From the NCBI RefSeq assembly GCF_011039175.1, contig NZ_JAAKEN010000001.1:1-64000 (forward strand): a stretch of DNA of 64,000 nucleotides. The letters are read 5' to 3'. The notes under the pieces are model-generated. The model did no database searches. It saw only the letters and a list, made by a program, of their open reading frames with translations, and was not told the DNA's origin. The stretch is from Slackia sp. ZJ119 (GTDB lineage: Bacteria > Actinomycetota > Coriobacteriia > Coriobacteriales > Eggerthellaceae). This document shows positions 16,253 to 25,484 of the stretch, piece by piece. Both the position numbers and the translations under genes were made by a program. Within the stretch, counting starts at the first letter, position 1. The number at the start of each line of letters is the position of its first letter.

Positions 16253-17059
16253 CTACTCCACCGTTTCCCCGATGAAGCGCTCGGCGTTGTGCCACAAGAT
16301 GTTTTCCAGCTCGTCGTCGGTGAAGCCGGCGTGAGCGATGGTGCCGTACTCGTCGGCCGGGTCCCACATGGGATAATCGCTGCCGAACATGACGCGGTCG
16401 GTGCCCCACAGGCGGGCCAGTTCGCGCATGCGCCGCGCTCCCAGCATGAACGACGAGCTCGACGTGTCGATGAACAGGTTGTCGTTGCGCACCGCTTCGT
16501 CGTGCAACACGTCGTAGCCCACCTCGAACCGCGACCAGCTGCCGTAGTGCGCCGCGTCCACGCGCAAGTCGGGGAAGGCGCGCAGCACCTTTTTCAGCCG
16601 CGCGGGGTTGGAGTGGTCGTAGCGGTAGTCGCCCGTATGGATGACGATGGGAAGCCGCCCTTCGATGATCTCGTAAAACGCCATGAGCCGCGGATCGTCC
16701 AGGTCGACGTGCTGGCTGTCGGGATGGATTTTCGCGCCTTTCAAGCCCAGGTCGATGGCACGCTGCACCTCGCGCTCGGGATCTGCGTAGTCCTGGTGCA
16801 TGGTCATGAATCCGATGAATTCGGGGTGGTCGGAGCAGGCCTGCGCGATGAACGTGTTGATCGATTCGACGGCTCGGGGCGACGTGGCGACCGAATGCAC
16901 GAGGAAATGCGTGATCGGAGCCGTTTTCTGGCATGACAGCAGGTGTTCGATCGTGCCCTTTCCATACATCCCGACCGAGTAGAAGTCGCAAACGGCTTCG
17001 ACGGCGCGGCTGGCGATCTTTTCCGGATAAATATGAGCGTGGGCATCAACAATTGCCAT
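16253..17059 (-). CDS. Amidohydrolase-2 family metal-dependent hydrolase
   Basis: 268 residues, starting at ATG 17059 with AGGAGCC upstream on the minus strand. A TIM-barrel amidohydrolase: VDAHAHIYP (residues 4-12) supplies the HxH metal ligands, followed by KIHPDSQH (about 110), VIHTGDYRYDH (about 139), DAAHYGSW (about 168) and the terminal FGSDYPMWDP (about 223) with the metal Asp. This is the PF04909 group, which hydrolyses or decarboxylates aromatic and other small substrates. The substrate cannot be inferred. It is convergent with the permease and divergent from the HD-GYP regulator; a possible -10 (TATGAT, minus, 17092-17097) lies upstream. Confidence 0.85.
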   Translation of the reverse strand: MAIVDAHAHIYPEKIASRAVEAVCDFYSVGMYGKGTIEHLLSCQKTAPITHFLVHSVATSPRAVESINTFIAQACSDHPEFIGFMTMHQDYADPEREVQRAIDLGLKGAKIHPDSQHVDLDDPRLMAFYEIIEGRLPIVIHTGDYRYDHSNPARLKKVLRAFPDLRVDAAHYGSWSRFEVGYDVLHDEAVRNDNLFIDTSSSSFMLGARRMRELARLWGTDRVMFGSDYPMWDPADEYGTIAHAGFTDDELENILWHNAERFIGETVE

Positions 17060-17412
17060 GAGAGCGGCTCCTTCTGTCTGCGTACTGACGTATCATAGCG
17101 CTGCCTCGGCCGGATTTCCCCAGCAAATGGGCAGTGGCGGGGAATGCCCGCGCCGGCCTCGGCCGCTTCGACGCGATAAACAGTGCAAAACGACGAGACT
17201 GTTTCTCGCCTTTCTCAAGGAGAGGCGCAAAATGACGGACACATTTTTGGCGATTGGATATACAATATCGGATCGATCTCATCACCTATGAGACAAAAAA
17301 CGGCCTGGCCGGGGAAGCCGGGTTCGTGTTGTGAGACGTTTTGCGATTGCGGGCGCGTTCGAAGATAGGAGGTCCGAAACGCGGCGCACATCGCCTAGAG
17401 GAGGAACGGATC
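17060..17412. other. Divergent control region
   Basis: 353 bp between the amidohydrolase and the REC/HD-GYP gene. It holds a minus-strand TATGAT (17092-17097), a plus-strand TACAAT (17261-17266), a GGCCTGGCCGGGG run near 17300, and the AGGAGG site before 17413. No small gene is supported. Confidence 0.5.
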
Positions 17413-18969
17413 GTGACAAGCAGCAATACGCAGAAGCCGATGATCCTGATCGCGGACGACGCGCTCATGAACCGGGTCATGCTGAAGGACATGCTCGGCG
17501 ACGGGTATGACGTGATCGAGGCGTCGGACGGCGAGCAGGCGATTGCGGCGGTGCAACGCTATGGCGCTGCCATCTCGCTCATTCTGCTCGACATCGTCAT
17601 GCCTCGCATGGACGGCTTCGACGTTTTGGCCGTCCTGAACAAGCGCGGCTGGATCTACGAGATTCCCGTCATCATGGTCACGTCGGAGGAATCGCCCGTT
17701 TACGTCGACCGCGCCTTTGCGCTGGGCGTCACTGACTTCTTGACGCGCCCCTACAACGAAGCCGTCGTCCGCCAGCGCGTTCACAACACGCTCGTGCTTG
17801 ACGCGAAGCACAAAATGCTGACCGAAGCCGTGTCGAACGAGATCTCTAAGCGCGAGAAGAACACGAACCTTTTGGTGGGCATCCTCAGCCACATCGTCGA
17901 ATTCCGCAACGGCGAAAGCGGCCTGCACGTGCTGCACGTCAACACCATGACCGAGCTTTTGCTCAACCAGGTGGTCTCCATGACGGACAAGTACAATCTG
18001 TCGTCCGAGGACATCGAGCTCATCACGACGGCGTCGAGCTTGCACGACATCGGCAAGATCGCGATCGACGACGCCGTCCTCAACAAGCCGGGACGCCTGA
18101 CCGCCGAGGAATTCGAGCACATGAAGCAGCACACGGTCATCGGCTCGCAAATGCTCGACGAGCTGCCCTACGACCGCCGCAACAACCCGCTGATCGACCG
18201 CGCCTACGAGATTTGCCGCTGGCACCACGAGCGCTTCGACGGACGCGGTTATCCCGACGGCTTGAAAGGCGACGAGATTCCCATATCGGCCCAGGTCGTC
18301 GCGCTGGCAGACGTGTACGACGCCCTCACGAGCGAGCGTGTGTACAAAGAGGCGTTCTCGCACGAGAAGTCCATCGACATGATCCTCAACGGGGAATGCG
18401 GGGTGTTCAACCCGCTGTTGCTCGAGTGCTTGCAGCAGGCCTCCGAAGGCATTCGCAAGCTGTTGTCCATCACGTCGTTCGGCGATCGCACCGGCAGCGG
18501 CATTCGCGACGCCATCGACAACACCATCGGGCTTGACGAGGGCATTTCCCTTCGCAAGTCGCAGGAATTGCTCAACTTCGAGCGCATGAAGTATCAGTTT
18601 TTCGCGTCGAGATCCAACGAGCTGCAATTCGAATACCTGGCCGACACCGACATGGTCACCATCGACGACTGGAGCGAAAGAAGCCTGAACCTGCCTCCGG
18701 CCGTGCAAAATCCCCTGGAAAACGAGTGGCTGAACGCGGTTTTTGGGGAAGGGTGCCTGAAGTCCCTCTGTGAGCGGATGCGGAAAACCACGCCCGAAGC
18801 GCCCGTTATAGAAGAGGACTTCACGGTCGAGATAGAAGGCGAGCCGCGCTGGTTCCGCATCGCGGCGCATGCCCTTTGGACTGAAGACGACCAACCCCAG
18901 TTCGCAGGGGTTTTCGGGAAGGTGACCGATGTGCACGAGCATCATCAGGTGTCGAAGGGACAGGCGTAA
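17413..18969 (+). CDS. Response regulator with HD-GYP domain
   Basis: 518 residues. The GTG at 17413 is chosen because GAGGAGGAACGG directly precedes it. Residues 1-125 are a receiver domain (ILIADD, phospho-acceptor in LLLDIVMP near 59, then VTSEE and the Lys-equivalent region RPYN). Residues about 165-350 are an HD-GYP domain with SSLHDIGKIAI (about 206) and HHERFDGRGYPDGLKGDEIP (about 268-287), which in the family hydrolyses cyclic di-GMP or a related dinucleotide. The last 150 residues resemble a PAS-like sensor. In phosphodiesterases of this class the receiver sets activity. No histidine kinase is adjacent, so the partner is elsewhere. It is monocistronic, with element copy C and a terminator downstream. 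Confidence 0.9.
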   Translation: MTSSNTQKPMILIADDALMNRVMLKDMLGDGYDVIEASDGEQAIAAVQRYGAAISLILLDIVMPRMDGFDVLAVLNKRGWIYEIPVIMVTSEESPVYVDRAFALGVTDFLTRPYNEAVVRQRVHNTLVLDAKHKMLTEAVSNEISKREKNTNLLVGILSHIVEFRNGESGLHVLHVNTMTELLLNQVVSMTDKYNLSSEDIELITTASSLHDIGKIAIDDAVLNKPGRLTAEEFEHMKQHTVIGSQMLDELPYDRRNNPLIDRAYEICRWHHERFDGRGYPDGLKGDEIPISAQVVALADVYDALTSERVYKEAFSHEKSIDMILNGECGVFNPLLLECLQQASEGIRKLLSITSFGDRTGSGIRDAIDNTIGLDEGISLRKSQELLNFERMKYQFFASRSNELQFEYLADTDMVTIDDWSERSLNLPPAVQNPLENEWLNAVFGEGCLKSLCERMRKTTPEAPVIEEDFTVEIEGEPRWFRIAAHALWTEDDQPQFAGVFGKVTDVHEHHQVSKGQA

Positions 18970-19135
18970 GAGGCGAGCGGCGGGTGCAGGTCTGGCAGCA
19001 GGCGGACTTGGCGGCGGCCGGCAGGCGGCAGGTTTGCGTCGGGCGCGGCAACGGGCGGCAGTCCTGGTAGCGGCCGGCAGGCGGCGGGCGTAGAAGGTTC
19101 GCGGCGGGCGCAGGCGGTCGGGATTCCTCTCTAAA

Positions 19136-19378
19136 TGTGAAAAACTTGTGTGTTGGAAATTTTCGGACCGAGAATGGCGGGGCCGCGCATCATTTTCGCG
19201 CATTTTGCGCGTTTTCAAGGCGAATTCATGCCGAAGTCAGCCTTCCGAGGCTCCATTTTCGCTAGAAATGCGGTATATATACCTAAAATAGAGGCGCTGG
19301 AAGACGCCGTTCGTGGCAAAATGATGCAGCGCCCTCGTTTTTTACGGCCCAAAATCTCCAATACACAACTTCTTCACA
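19136..19378 (+). repeat. Nested palindromic intergenic element, copy C
   Basis: 243 bp. Arms TGTGAAAAACTTGTGTG and the complement of GTGAAGAAGTTGTGTATTG. Inner repeat GCGCATCATTTTCGC (about 19185) against GCAAAATGATGC (19316-19327). The centre GGTATATATACC (19272-19283) is a perfect 12-bp palindrome and the best example of the set. Confidence 0.93.
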
Positions 19379-19381
19379 AAA

Positions 19382-19408
19382 GACGAGACCCCTTGCCGGG
19401 GCCTCGTC
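19382..19408. terminator. Terminator-like hairpin
   Basis: GACGAG-A-CCCC, loop TTGCC, GGGG-C-CTCGTC: an 11-bp stem with one A/C mismatch, immediately after element copy C, between convergent genes. Confidence 0.5.
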
Positions 19409-19695
19409 GCGATACTGCGGGATATAACGCTAATTTGCGGCTTAGGCGTGTTTCGGTGGGGCTGATCGACTGCTCGGCTGCGGTTTGACGGGCTTGACGT
19501 GCTTGCCGGTCGCGGTTTTTCTGCTTCCGGCCGCTCGGCTGCCGTTCTACGCCTTCGCCTCTTTTGCAACCTTGCCGTTCTGCGGCTTTCGACTGCCGGC
19601 GGCTTACTGCCTCCTTCGGCCTTTGCTGCTTCCGGCCGCTCGGCTGCTGCTTCGCTGCCGCCTTCCGACCGCCGCTCCGCCGTCCTGCTGCTCGG

Positions 19696-20139
19696 CTAGT
19701 CTTCCTTCACGACGAGCACGTCGCAGCGCATGTTGCGAATCAGGTAGGTGGAAACGCTGCCCACGAAGGCGTACTTGATGTTGGACAAGCCGCGCTCACC
19801 GCATACGACCAGGTCGGGGTTCATCGGCTCGACCAGCTGCGTGGCCAGCGTGTCGGTGATGCGGCCGGCGCGAACCACCAGCTCAACCGTCGGGATGTTG
19901 GCGTTGCTGCGTGCCTGGCCAAGCAGTTCGGCGAGGTCTTCCTCGATGCGCTTGGCGCCTTCTGCGCACAGCGCTTCGAAGTCGACGCCGGACGCCTCGT
20001 AGGGCACCGAGTCGATGACGTGGCCGAACACCAGCTCGGCGCGGTTGCTCGCAGCAAGGGCGATGGCTCGTTCGGCCACGGCTTTCTGCGTGGAGGATCC
20101 GTCGAGTGCGGCAAAAATGCGCATGTATCGTTGGGCCAT
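19696..20139 (-). CDS. Universal stress protein, UspA family
   Basis: 147 residues, the standard single-domain size. The ATG at 20139 is preceded by AAGGAAAGG on the minus strand. N-terminal RIFAALDGSSTQKAVAERA and the C-terminal CGERGLSNIKYAFVGSVS match the ATP-binding pattern GxxG-9x-G(S/T) of the family, so it probably binds ATP as a homodimer. Such proteins accumulate in the cytoplasm under starvation or stress; the precise role is unknown. It is monocistronic and convergent with the HD-GYP gene. Confidence 0.92.
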   Translation of the reverse strand: MAQRYMRIFAALDGSSTQKAVAERAIALAASNRAELVFGHVIDSVPYEASGVDFEALCAEGAKRIEEDLAELLGQARSNANIPTVELVVRAGRITDTLATQLVEPMNPDLVVCGERGLSNIKYAFVGSVSTYLIRNMRCDVLVVKED

Positions 20140-20228
20140 GATGATTCCTTTCCTTGGTGCGATGATGCTTTATTGTACCAGACCGCCGGTCACCTTTGGT
20201 GACTCCGGACTGGTTGCAGGCGAAGGGG

Positions 20229-20400
20229 GTGACGCCAGCGCGGTCGTACCGCTGCGACCGCCGCGCTGTCTCAGTCGTCGCGCCGCTGCGGCCGCGCTAC
20301 CTCAGCCGCTGCGCCACTGCCGCCGCACTGCCTCGGCCGCCGTACCGCTGCGACCGTCGTGCTACCTCAGTCGCCGCGCCGCTGCGGCTGCTGCGCCGCC
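20229..20400. repeat. GC-rich degenerate repeat
   Basis: CCGCTGCGACCG and CTCAGTCG(T/C)CGCGCCGCTGCGG recur about 95 bp apart inside a Cys/Arg/Pro-codon-like GC tract between uspA and the dehydrogenase gene. No coding potential is supported. Confidence 0.55.
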
Positions 20401-20401
20401 T

Positions 20402-21370
20402 CTACCGTTTGAACACCTGCGGGTTCAGGCAGTCGTGCGGGACCAAGCCTTGCAGCACGTCGATGGGCGCTTGGGTGGCGCGGCGTATCAGTTCGGCGCC
20501 GGACTGCTCCGACCAAAAGGCGGCGTGCGGCGTCAGGACGGTGTGCGGGGCCGCAAGCAGCGGGTCGTCCGGCGAGATGGGCTCCCCTTCGAACACGTCG
20601 AGCCCCGCGCCGAACAGCCTTCCCTCCACGAGCGCCTCGGCCAGCGCCTTCGTGTCGATGATCGGGCCGCGCGACGTGTTCACCACCACGGCGTCGGGCT
20701 TCATGAGCGCGATGGCGTCGGCGTCCAGCAGGTGGCGCGTCTCGGGCAGAAGCGCGGTGTGGAAGCTGACCACGTCGGCCTGGCGCAGCACGTCTTCAAA
20801 GGCCAGCACGGGAAAGCCCTCGGGGGTGTGGTCGCCCGGCTGCAGGGAATGCGACGTGCACACCACGCGAAAGCCCAGACCACGAGCCTTTTCCGCGACG
20901 GCTCGCCCGATGTTGCCCATGCCGACGACGCCGAACGTACGGCCGTGCACCTGCCCGAACGGTCGGGCGACCAGGAAATCCCACTGCCCTTTGCGCAGAT
21001 TGGCGTCCAGTTCGGTGATGCGCCGCAGCACGGCCAGCGCGAGCGTGACGGCGTGGTCGGACACCACGTCGGTGGCATAGCCGGGCACGTTGCACACGGC
21101 GATGCCGCGGGCGGTGGCGGCGGGGATGTCCACGTTGTCCACGCCCACGCCGGTGCGCGAGATGACCCGGCATTTCGGCAGCGCATCGATGACCCGCTTC
21201 GTGAACTGGCCATACGACGTGATGATGCCGTCGGCGTCGGCGGCGTTTTCGATGATGCCGTCCTCCGAAGGGTCGTGGAACACGGCGAATTCCATGTCGG
21301 CCTGCCTGACGAGGTCTTCGCAGATCCTGAGGTCGTCGAAGCTCGTGTCAACGATGACGATTTTTGTCAT
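20402..21370 (-). CDS. D-isomer-specific 2-hydroxyacid dehydrogenase
   Basis: 322 residues from ATG 21370, preceded by GAAGGATCT; the longer open frame upstream has no ribosome site. An NAD-dependent dehydrogenase that reduces a 2-keto acid to the D-2-hydroxyacid or the reverse. Seen: SRTGVGVDNVD (about 90), the nucleotide-binding GMGNIG (about 147), VVNTSRGPIID (about 226) with the catalytic-type Arg, the Glu in GLDVFEGEP, and the catalytic His in LTPHAAFWS (about 283). The His followed by AAFWS resembles the CtBP/hydroxypyruvate-reductase side of the family. The exact substrate (phosphoglycerate, lactate or other) cannot be read from sequence. It stands alone, with a strong terminator between its promoter region and rsgA. 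Confidence 0.9.
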   Translation of the reverse strand: MTKIVIVDTSFDDLRICEDLVRQADMEFAVFHDPSEDGIIENAADADGIITSYGQFTKRVIDALPKCRVISRTGVGVDNVDIPAATARGIAVCNVPGYATDVVSDHAVTLALAVLRRITELDANLRKGQWDFLVARPFGQVHGRTFGVVGMGNIGRAVAEKARGLGFRVVCTSHSLQPGDHTPEGFPVLAFEDVLRQADVVSFHTALLPETRHLLDADAIALMKPDAVVVNTSRGPIIDTKALAEALVEGRLFGAGLDVFEGEPISPDDPLLAAPHTVLTPHAAFWSEQSGAELIRRATQAPIDVLQGLVPHDCLNPQVFKR

Positions 21371-21816
21371 AGATCCTTCTTTCGTGAAAACAGTTGTCGC
21401 GTGGCCGTCGGACGGCGCTTCCGCCGCGGCGGCTTCGCTGGCTCGTGGGACGGAGCCCGCGCCGACGGGCGACGCGTCGTCGCGTCCGAGCCAATCGGTC
21501 CGGGCTCCTTTGGCTTGACCTCGGCTGCGTCGTCGTGGCGAAACCGCCTGCCGCTGCAGCTGGGCTGCGGAACGAATCAGTGCTTCTCTAGGGTACCGAA
21601 TAGGGCCGCGGCGGCTGGCTGGTGCGGGCGAATTGTCATGCAGCCGCCACGGACGGGGTTGCGAAGCCGTCGCGGCGAAACCGCCTGCAGCAGGGTCCTG
21701 CCTGCTGCAGGCGGTTTGGTTGCTGCCTCGGCTTCCTGGCTGCCGCCTGCTGCCCCCTCTGGCCTGTTGCCCCCTCCCGCTCTGCTGCTGCGGGCGGAGC
21801 GCTGCCCTCTCGGCGG
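21371..21816. other. Intergenic region with GC-rich repeats
   Basis: 446 bp upstream of the dehydrogenase gene and downstream of rsgA. GTGGCGAAACCGCCTG appears twice in related form (about 21535 and 21671). It holds the strong hairpin at 21678-21717. No gene is supported. Confidence 0.55.
21678..21717. terminator. Strong bidirectional terminator
   Basis: AAACCGCCTGCAGCAGG (21678-21694), loop GTCCTG, and its perfect 17-bp complement (21701-21717). It ends the rsgA operon (minus strand); the stem's own AAA/TTT ends supply short A/T tracts. Confidence 0.75.
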
Positions 21817-22920
21817 TCAACTGCGGCGCTTTTTGGTGCGGCGGCGGTGGGCGTTCGTGACGCCCTTTTTCGCGTCGGACGCCTTCTCGCCGCGCAGGCG
21901 GCGGGCTTCTTCTCGGCGTTCGCGCAGGTCAAACGTCTCATGGCGAAGCGTCTGGTACGATTCGAAGCGCTCGGGCGCAAGCTGGCCCGCTTCTACGGCG
22001 GCCCGCACGGCGCAGCCTGGCTCGTCTTTGTGGCGGCAGTCGCGGAACCGGCAGCTCGCGGCCAGCGCCTCGACGTCGGCGAAGGCGGCCTCGATGCCCG
22101 TGTCTGCCTCCCACAGCCCCAGCCCTCGCACGCCGGGCATGTCCACGACGTTTCCGCCGCCGGGGATGCGCACCATTTCGCGGTTGACCGTGGTGTGGCG
22201 CCCTTTCCCGTCCTCGCGCACAGGGGTGGTTTCTTGCAGATTGAAGCCCACCAGCATGTTGACCAGGCTTGACTTGCCCACGCCGCTTTTGCCGATCAGC
22301 ACGGCGGTGGTGTCTGGCGCGATCAGCTCGCGAACGGCCTCGACGCTGGCCGGGTCGTTTTCCGACACCACGAGCGTCGCCACGTCGGGGCCGGTCAGCG
22401 CTTCCACGCGGTCGCGCATCTCTTGCACGTGGCGCTCGCTTTCGGCCAGGTCGGCCTTCGTGAGCACGACCGTCACGGCCGCGCCCGTTTCGTAGGCGAG
22501 CACCAGTTCGCGCTCGAGCCGGCGCACGTTCACGTCGGCGAGCGGCTGGGCGACGATGACGCGGTCGAAATTCGCGGCCAGGACCTGGGGCAACGCCCGA
22601 TCGGTCGGGTCTTTGCGCACGAAGGCCCGCACGCGCGGCTCCACGGCGGAGATGATGCCCTTGTCGTGGCCTTGCGGCACGTCGACCGTCACGCGGTCGC
22701 CGATGACGGCCCGCACGTCTTCGCCCTTCACGAGCGCGATGGCATGCTCGCAGCGAATCTCGCGGCCGCTGGCGGTTCTCACCAGGGGAAATCCGCGGTC
22801 GAGCTTCACTACTTGGCCGGCAACGGTGCAGGGATCGTCGCCGGCGACCTCGTCGTTCGTGCTTGGTTCGTCGTTCGCCGGCACGTTCCGCCCGGCGTTC
22901 CCGTCGATTTCGTCGCGCAC
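21817..22920 (-). CDS. rsgA: Ribosome small-subunit-dependent GTPase A
   Basis: 367 residues with a GTG start at 22920. RsgA is a circularly permuted GTPase that helps late 30S ribosome maturation. The G motifs appear in permuted order: TKAD (G4, about 154), GKSGVGKSSL (G1, about 206), DMPGVRGLG (G3, about 255). An N-terminal OB-fold (about 30-100) and a C-terminal zinc site (CRFRDCRHKDEPGC, about 286-299) complete the family layout. The C-terminal tail is very basic (AHRRRTKKRRS), fitting rRNA contact. It lies 3 bp downstream of the secreted OB-like protein gene, so it is probably the last gene of the 25622-21817 operon. Confidence 0.95.
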   Translation of the reverse strand: MRDEIDGNAGRNVPANDEPSTNDEVAGDDPCTVAGQVVKLDRGFPLVRTASGREIRCEHAIALVKGEDVRAVIGDRVTVDVPQGHDKGIISAVEPRVRAFVRKDPTDRALPQVLAANFDRVIVAQPLADVNVRRLERELVLAYETGAAVTVVLTKADLAESERHVQEMRDRVEALTGPDVATLVVSENDPASVEAVRELIAPDTTAVLIGKSGVGKSSLVNMLVGFNLQETTPVREDGKGRHTTVNREMVRIPGGGNVVDMPGVRGLGLWEADTGIEAAFADVEALAASCRFRDCRHKDEPGCAVRAAVEAGQLAPERFESYQTLRHETFDLRERREEARRLRGEKASDAKKGVTNAHRRRTKKRRS

Positions 22921-22923
22921 TGC

Positions 22924-23964
22924 TTACCGCCGCCTTTCGGACAGAAGATAGAACACCATCATCATCGCCAGACCGATCGACACCAGCACCGCGCCTGGAA
23001 TGAACGCGCGGGGGTCGAACGTCTCGTGGACGGTTTCGCCGGGGCTGACCACCGACACGTCCTCGGCATGCAGGTCGGATGCGCCGTCATGCTGTGCGCA
23101 CACCAAATGGAACGTCCCGCGCACCTTGAGGGTGGTGCCGCGCACGCCGTAGCGGCCGTACTGGTCGATCTTCGCGGCGGACTCTTCGGACAGGTAGACG
23201 GAGACGGTCGATGAATCGGCGGCGGACGACAGCACGATCCATCGGTAGCGCCCGCGCAGCGTCGCGCGGATGCTGTCGCCGACGACTTCGCCAGTGACCT
23301 GGACCGTTTGGTTGTCGAAGTAGGGATCGGCTGCGCTGAGGTCTTGGATTGACGTGTCGTAGATGAACGAGCTGTCGGGAAGCTGCTGCGGCATGACGGC
23401 GTTGTTGTCGGAAAGCCAGTCGTCTTTGGGGGCTTCTTCGCTCGTGCTCGGCGCGGCCGGCTCGTCGGATTTCGGCTGCTCTTCCACGTCTGGCTCTTCG
23501 ACGCCGCCGAACAGCGGGCTTTCGGCAGGCAGGCCGAAGTCGTCGACGGAATTGCCGTCGGCGGCTGGGTCGTCGGGGCCGGTCTTGCGGTCTTCGGGGG
23601 CGGCGGGATCGGCGTTGCCGCCCTGGCCGCCCTGGCCGGCGGCGTCGGTGTCGCCTTCGCCTGTCGCGGCTTCTGGGCCGGCGCCGTTCAGGGGGCCTGT
23701 GCCGGCTGCGTCGCCGGGCAGCGTTGCGCCTGCGTCTGGGACGCCTTCGCCGGCCGCGCCCTCCGCGTCGGGCCGGGGGTCGTCTTCGGCCCAGGCCAGG
23801 CAGGGGCTTCCAGCCGGGCGTGCCGCCTGCGACGCGGCTTTGCCTGGCACGGTCGTCTCTTGCGTTCCCGTCGCGCTGCTCGCTGCCAGCGGCGACACCA
23901 GCGCGACGCTTGCGGCAAGGACGACGGCTGCCGCCGTTCGTGCGATGTTCGCGGGCCACCTCAT
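22924..23964 (-). CDS. Secreted or membrane-anchored protein with OB-like domain, function unknown
   Basis: 346 residues from ATG 23964, which overlaps the trkH stop by 4 bp (ATGA), indicating translational coupling. A signal peptide (MRWPANIARTAAAVVLAASV, cleavage near residue 30) is followed by about 135 residues of Ala/Gly/Pro/Asp low-complexity linker. A compact domain (about 190-300) follows with QTVQVTGEVVGDSIRATLRG and RGTTLKVRGTF; it reads like a small beta-barrel resembling OB folds. One transmembrane helix (about 318-338) and a basic tail end the protein. The topology predicts an extracytoplasmic domain held at the membrane. I do not recognise the family. The TrkH coupling suggests an accessory to potassium uptake, but this is inference. 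Confidence 0.75.
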   Translation of the reverse strand: MRWPANIARTAAAVVLAASVALVSPLAASSATGTQETTVPGKAASQAARPAGSPCLAWAEDDPRPDAEGAAGEGVPDAGATLPGDAAGTGPLNGAGPEAATGEGDTDAAGQGGQGGNADPAAPEDRKTGPDDPAADGNSVDDFGLPAESPLFGGVEEPDVEEQPKSDEPAAPSTSEEAPKDDWLSDNNAVMPQQLPDSSFIYDTSIQDLSAADPYFDNQTVQVTGEVVGDSIRATLRGRYRWIVLSSAADSSTVSVYLSEESAAKIDQYGRYGVRGTTLKVRGTFHLVCAQHDGASDLHAEDVSVVSPGETVHETFDPRAFIPGAVLVSIGLAMMMVFYLLSERRR

Positions 23965-25481
23965 GAGCGGCGGCCCCAGCGCCTCGGGTTGAGCGACACG
24001 ACGACTTCCACGATAAGCGCGATGAGCGTCACGAATTCCAGACGTCCGGCCCACATTTGAAAGATGTAGAACGCCTCGAGCGTCAGGGGCATGCCCGCCG
24101 CCGTGATGCTCGACGACAGGCCGCCGTTGGACGCCATGGCGACCGATTCGAAGATGGCCTGGGTCGCCTCGTAGCCGTGCGCGATGCCCACGAGCGCCCC
24201 GACAAGGTAGGTGACGATGTACAGCACGAAAACCGTCATAGCCTCTTTTACCAGCTCAGGCGAGAGAATGCGGTGGCCGACGTGGAAATACGACACCACC
24301 ACGCGGGCCGAGTCGGGCGCGAGCGCTTCTTTCACAGTGGATATGAGGGACTTCAGGATGATTCCCATGCGGCTGAACTTCAGGCCGCCGGTGGTCGATC
24401 CCGCGCTGCCGCCGACGCCCATGAGCAGCGCCACGACCAAAAACGCGCCGGACGTGAACACCGTGGTCAGCTGGTTGGTCGTAATGTTGAGCAAACCGGT
24501 CGTAGAAAACGACGCGACGATGGTGAACAGCCCGCGGCGCAGCAGCACCGGCAGGCTGGAAAATTCGGCGCTTCCGATGAGCGACGCGGTGAAGACCAGG
24601 GTCATGATGGACAGCCACAGGATCATCGTGCGGATCTCGATGTCGCGGAAAAACGCGTCGAGCCGGCCCTTCCACACTTCGGCGAACAGCACGAAGTTGA
24701 TGGAGCCGCCCAGCATGAGGATCATCAGCAGAAACTCGATGGGCACGGAATGGTAGTACAGGACGCTTTGGCTCATGGGCGCGAATCCGCCGGTCAGAAA
24801 CGCGGTGATGGACAGCCACAGCCCCTGCAGGAACGCGCGGGCGGGCTCCATGCCGATGAAGACGCACATGAGCGTGAGCGCGGCCGTCGCCAAAATGATG
24901 ACGCCGACGGCGATCTTTGCGATGAACTGGGCCGTTTGCACCACGTTGGGAACCACGTGCTCGCTGCGGCCTTCCGACACGTACAGGCTGGCGCCCGCGC
25001 CGCGCCCGAACAGGCCGAACGACAGCGCCACCACGATGAGTCCCAAGCCGCCGATCAGGTGCAGCATGAAGCGCCACATGTTGTCGGCGTAGGACAGGTG
25101 GTCAAGGTCTTGGATGATGGACGCGCCGGTGGTGGTGATGCCGGACACGCCGTCGAACAGCGCGTCGGCGTAGGTGGCGAAGTGGCCCGACAGGTACAAA
25201 GGCAGCGAGGCCAGCACGGCCAGCACGATCCAGGCCAGGCCGGTGATGACGATGGCTTGCTGGCGGTTGAGACGGCCGGGGTCGATGTGCAGGAAGCGAA
25301 GCGCCGTGCCCGCGATGAGCGACACGCCGATGGCGAGCAGGTAATGGCCGGCAGGCGTCCATTCCTGAAACACGAGCGCCGTCACGAACGGCACGAGCAG
25401 CGCCAGCGTCGAGAACGAGACGAGCACGCCGAGGTAGTGTCCGACGACTCGCAGGTCGTAGAGCGTAAACCGCTGCCACAT
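23961..25481 (-). CDS. trkH: TrkH-type potassium uptake protein
   Basis: 506 residues, polytopic, with four repeated membrane-pore-membrane units. Filter-like segments with the conserved Gly are visible as SGITTTGASI (about 120), TGGFAPM (about 232), ASFSTTGLLN (about 320) and SNGGLSSSITAAG (about 455). It forms the K+ translocating subunit in the cytoplasmic membrane. No trkA (the NAD/nucleotide-binding RCK regulator) is adjacent. Instead the gene is sandwiched between a 45-residue membrane protein (3 bp upstream) and a membrane-anchored OB-like protein (4-bp overlap downstream). Identification is secure; the gating partner is unknown. Confidence 0.94.
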   Translation of the reverse strand: MWQRFTLYDLRVVGHYLGVLVSFSTLALLVPFVTALVFQEWTPAGHYLLAIGVSLIAGTALRFLHIDPGRLNRQQAIVITGLAWIVLAVLASLPLYLSGHFATYADALFDGVSGITTTGASIIQDLDHLSYADNMWRFMLHLIGGLGLIVVALSFGLFGRGAGASLYVSEGRSEHVVPNVVQTAQFIAKIAVGVIILATAALTLMCVFIGMEPARAFLQGLWLSITAFLTGGFAPMSQSVLYYHSVPIEFLLMILMLGGSINFVLFAEVWKGRLDAFFRDIEIRTMILWLSIMTLVFTASLIGSAEFSSLPVLLRRGLFTIVASFSTTGLLNITTNQLTTVFTSGAFLVVALLMGVGGSAGSTTGGLKFSRMGIILKSLISTVKEALAPDSARVVVSYFHVGHRILSPELVKEAMTVFVLYIVTYLVGALVGIAHGYEATQAIFESVAMASNGGLSSSITAAGMPLTLEAFYIFQMWAGRLEFVTLIALIVEVVVSLNPRRWGRRS

Positions 25482-25484
25482 GGC

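Larger units (their letters stand above)
18970..19695. other. Intergenic region between convergent genes
   Basis: 726 bp. 18970-19135 is GGC-rich repeat (GGCGGGCGCAGG-type units). 19136-19378 is nested element copy C. 19382-19408 is a hairpin. 19409-19695 is a C/T-rich stretch in which CTTCCGGCCGCTCGGCTGC occurs twice (about 19526 and 19630). No gene is supported. Confidence 0.6.
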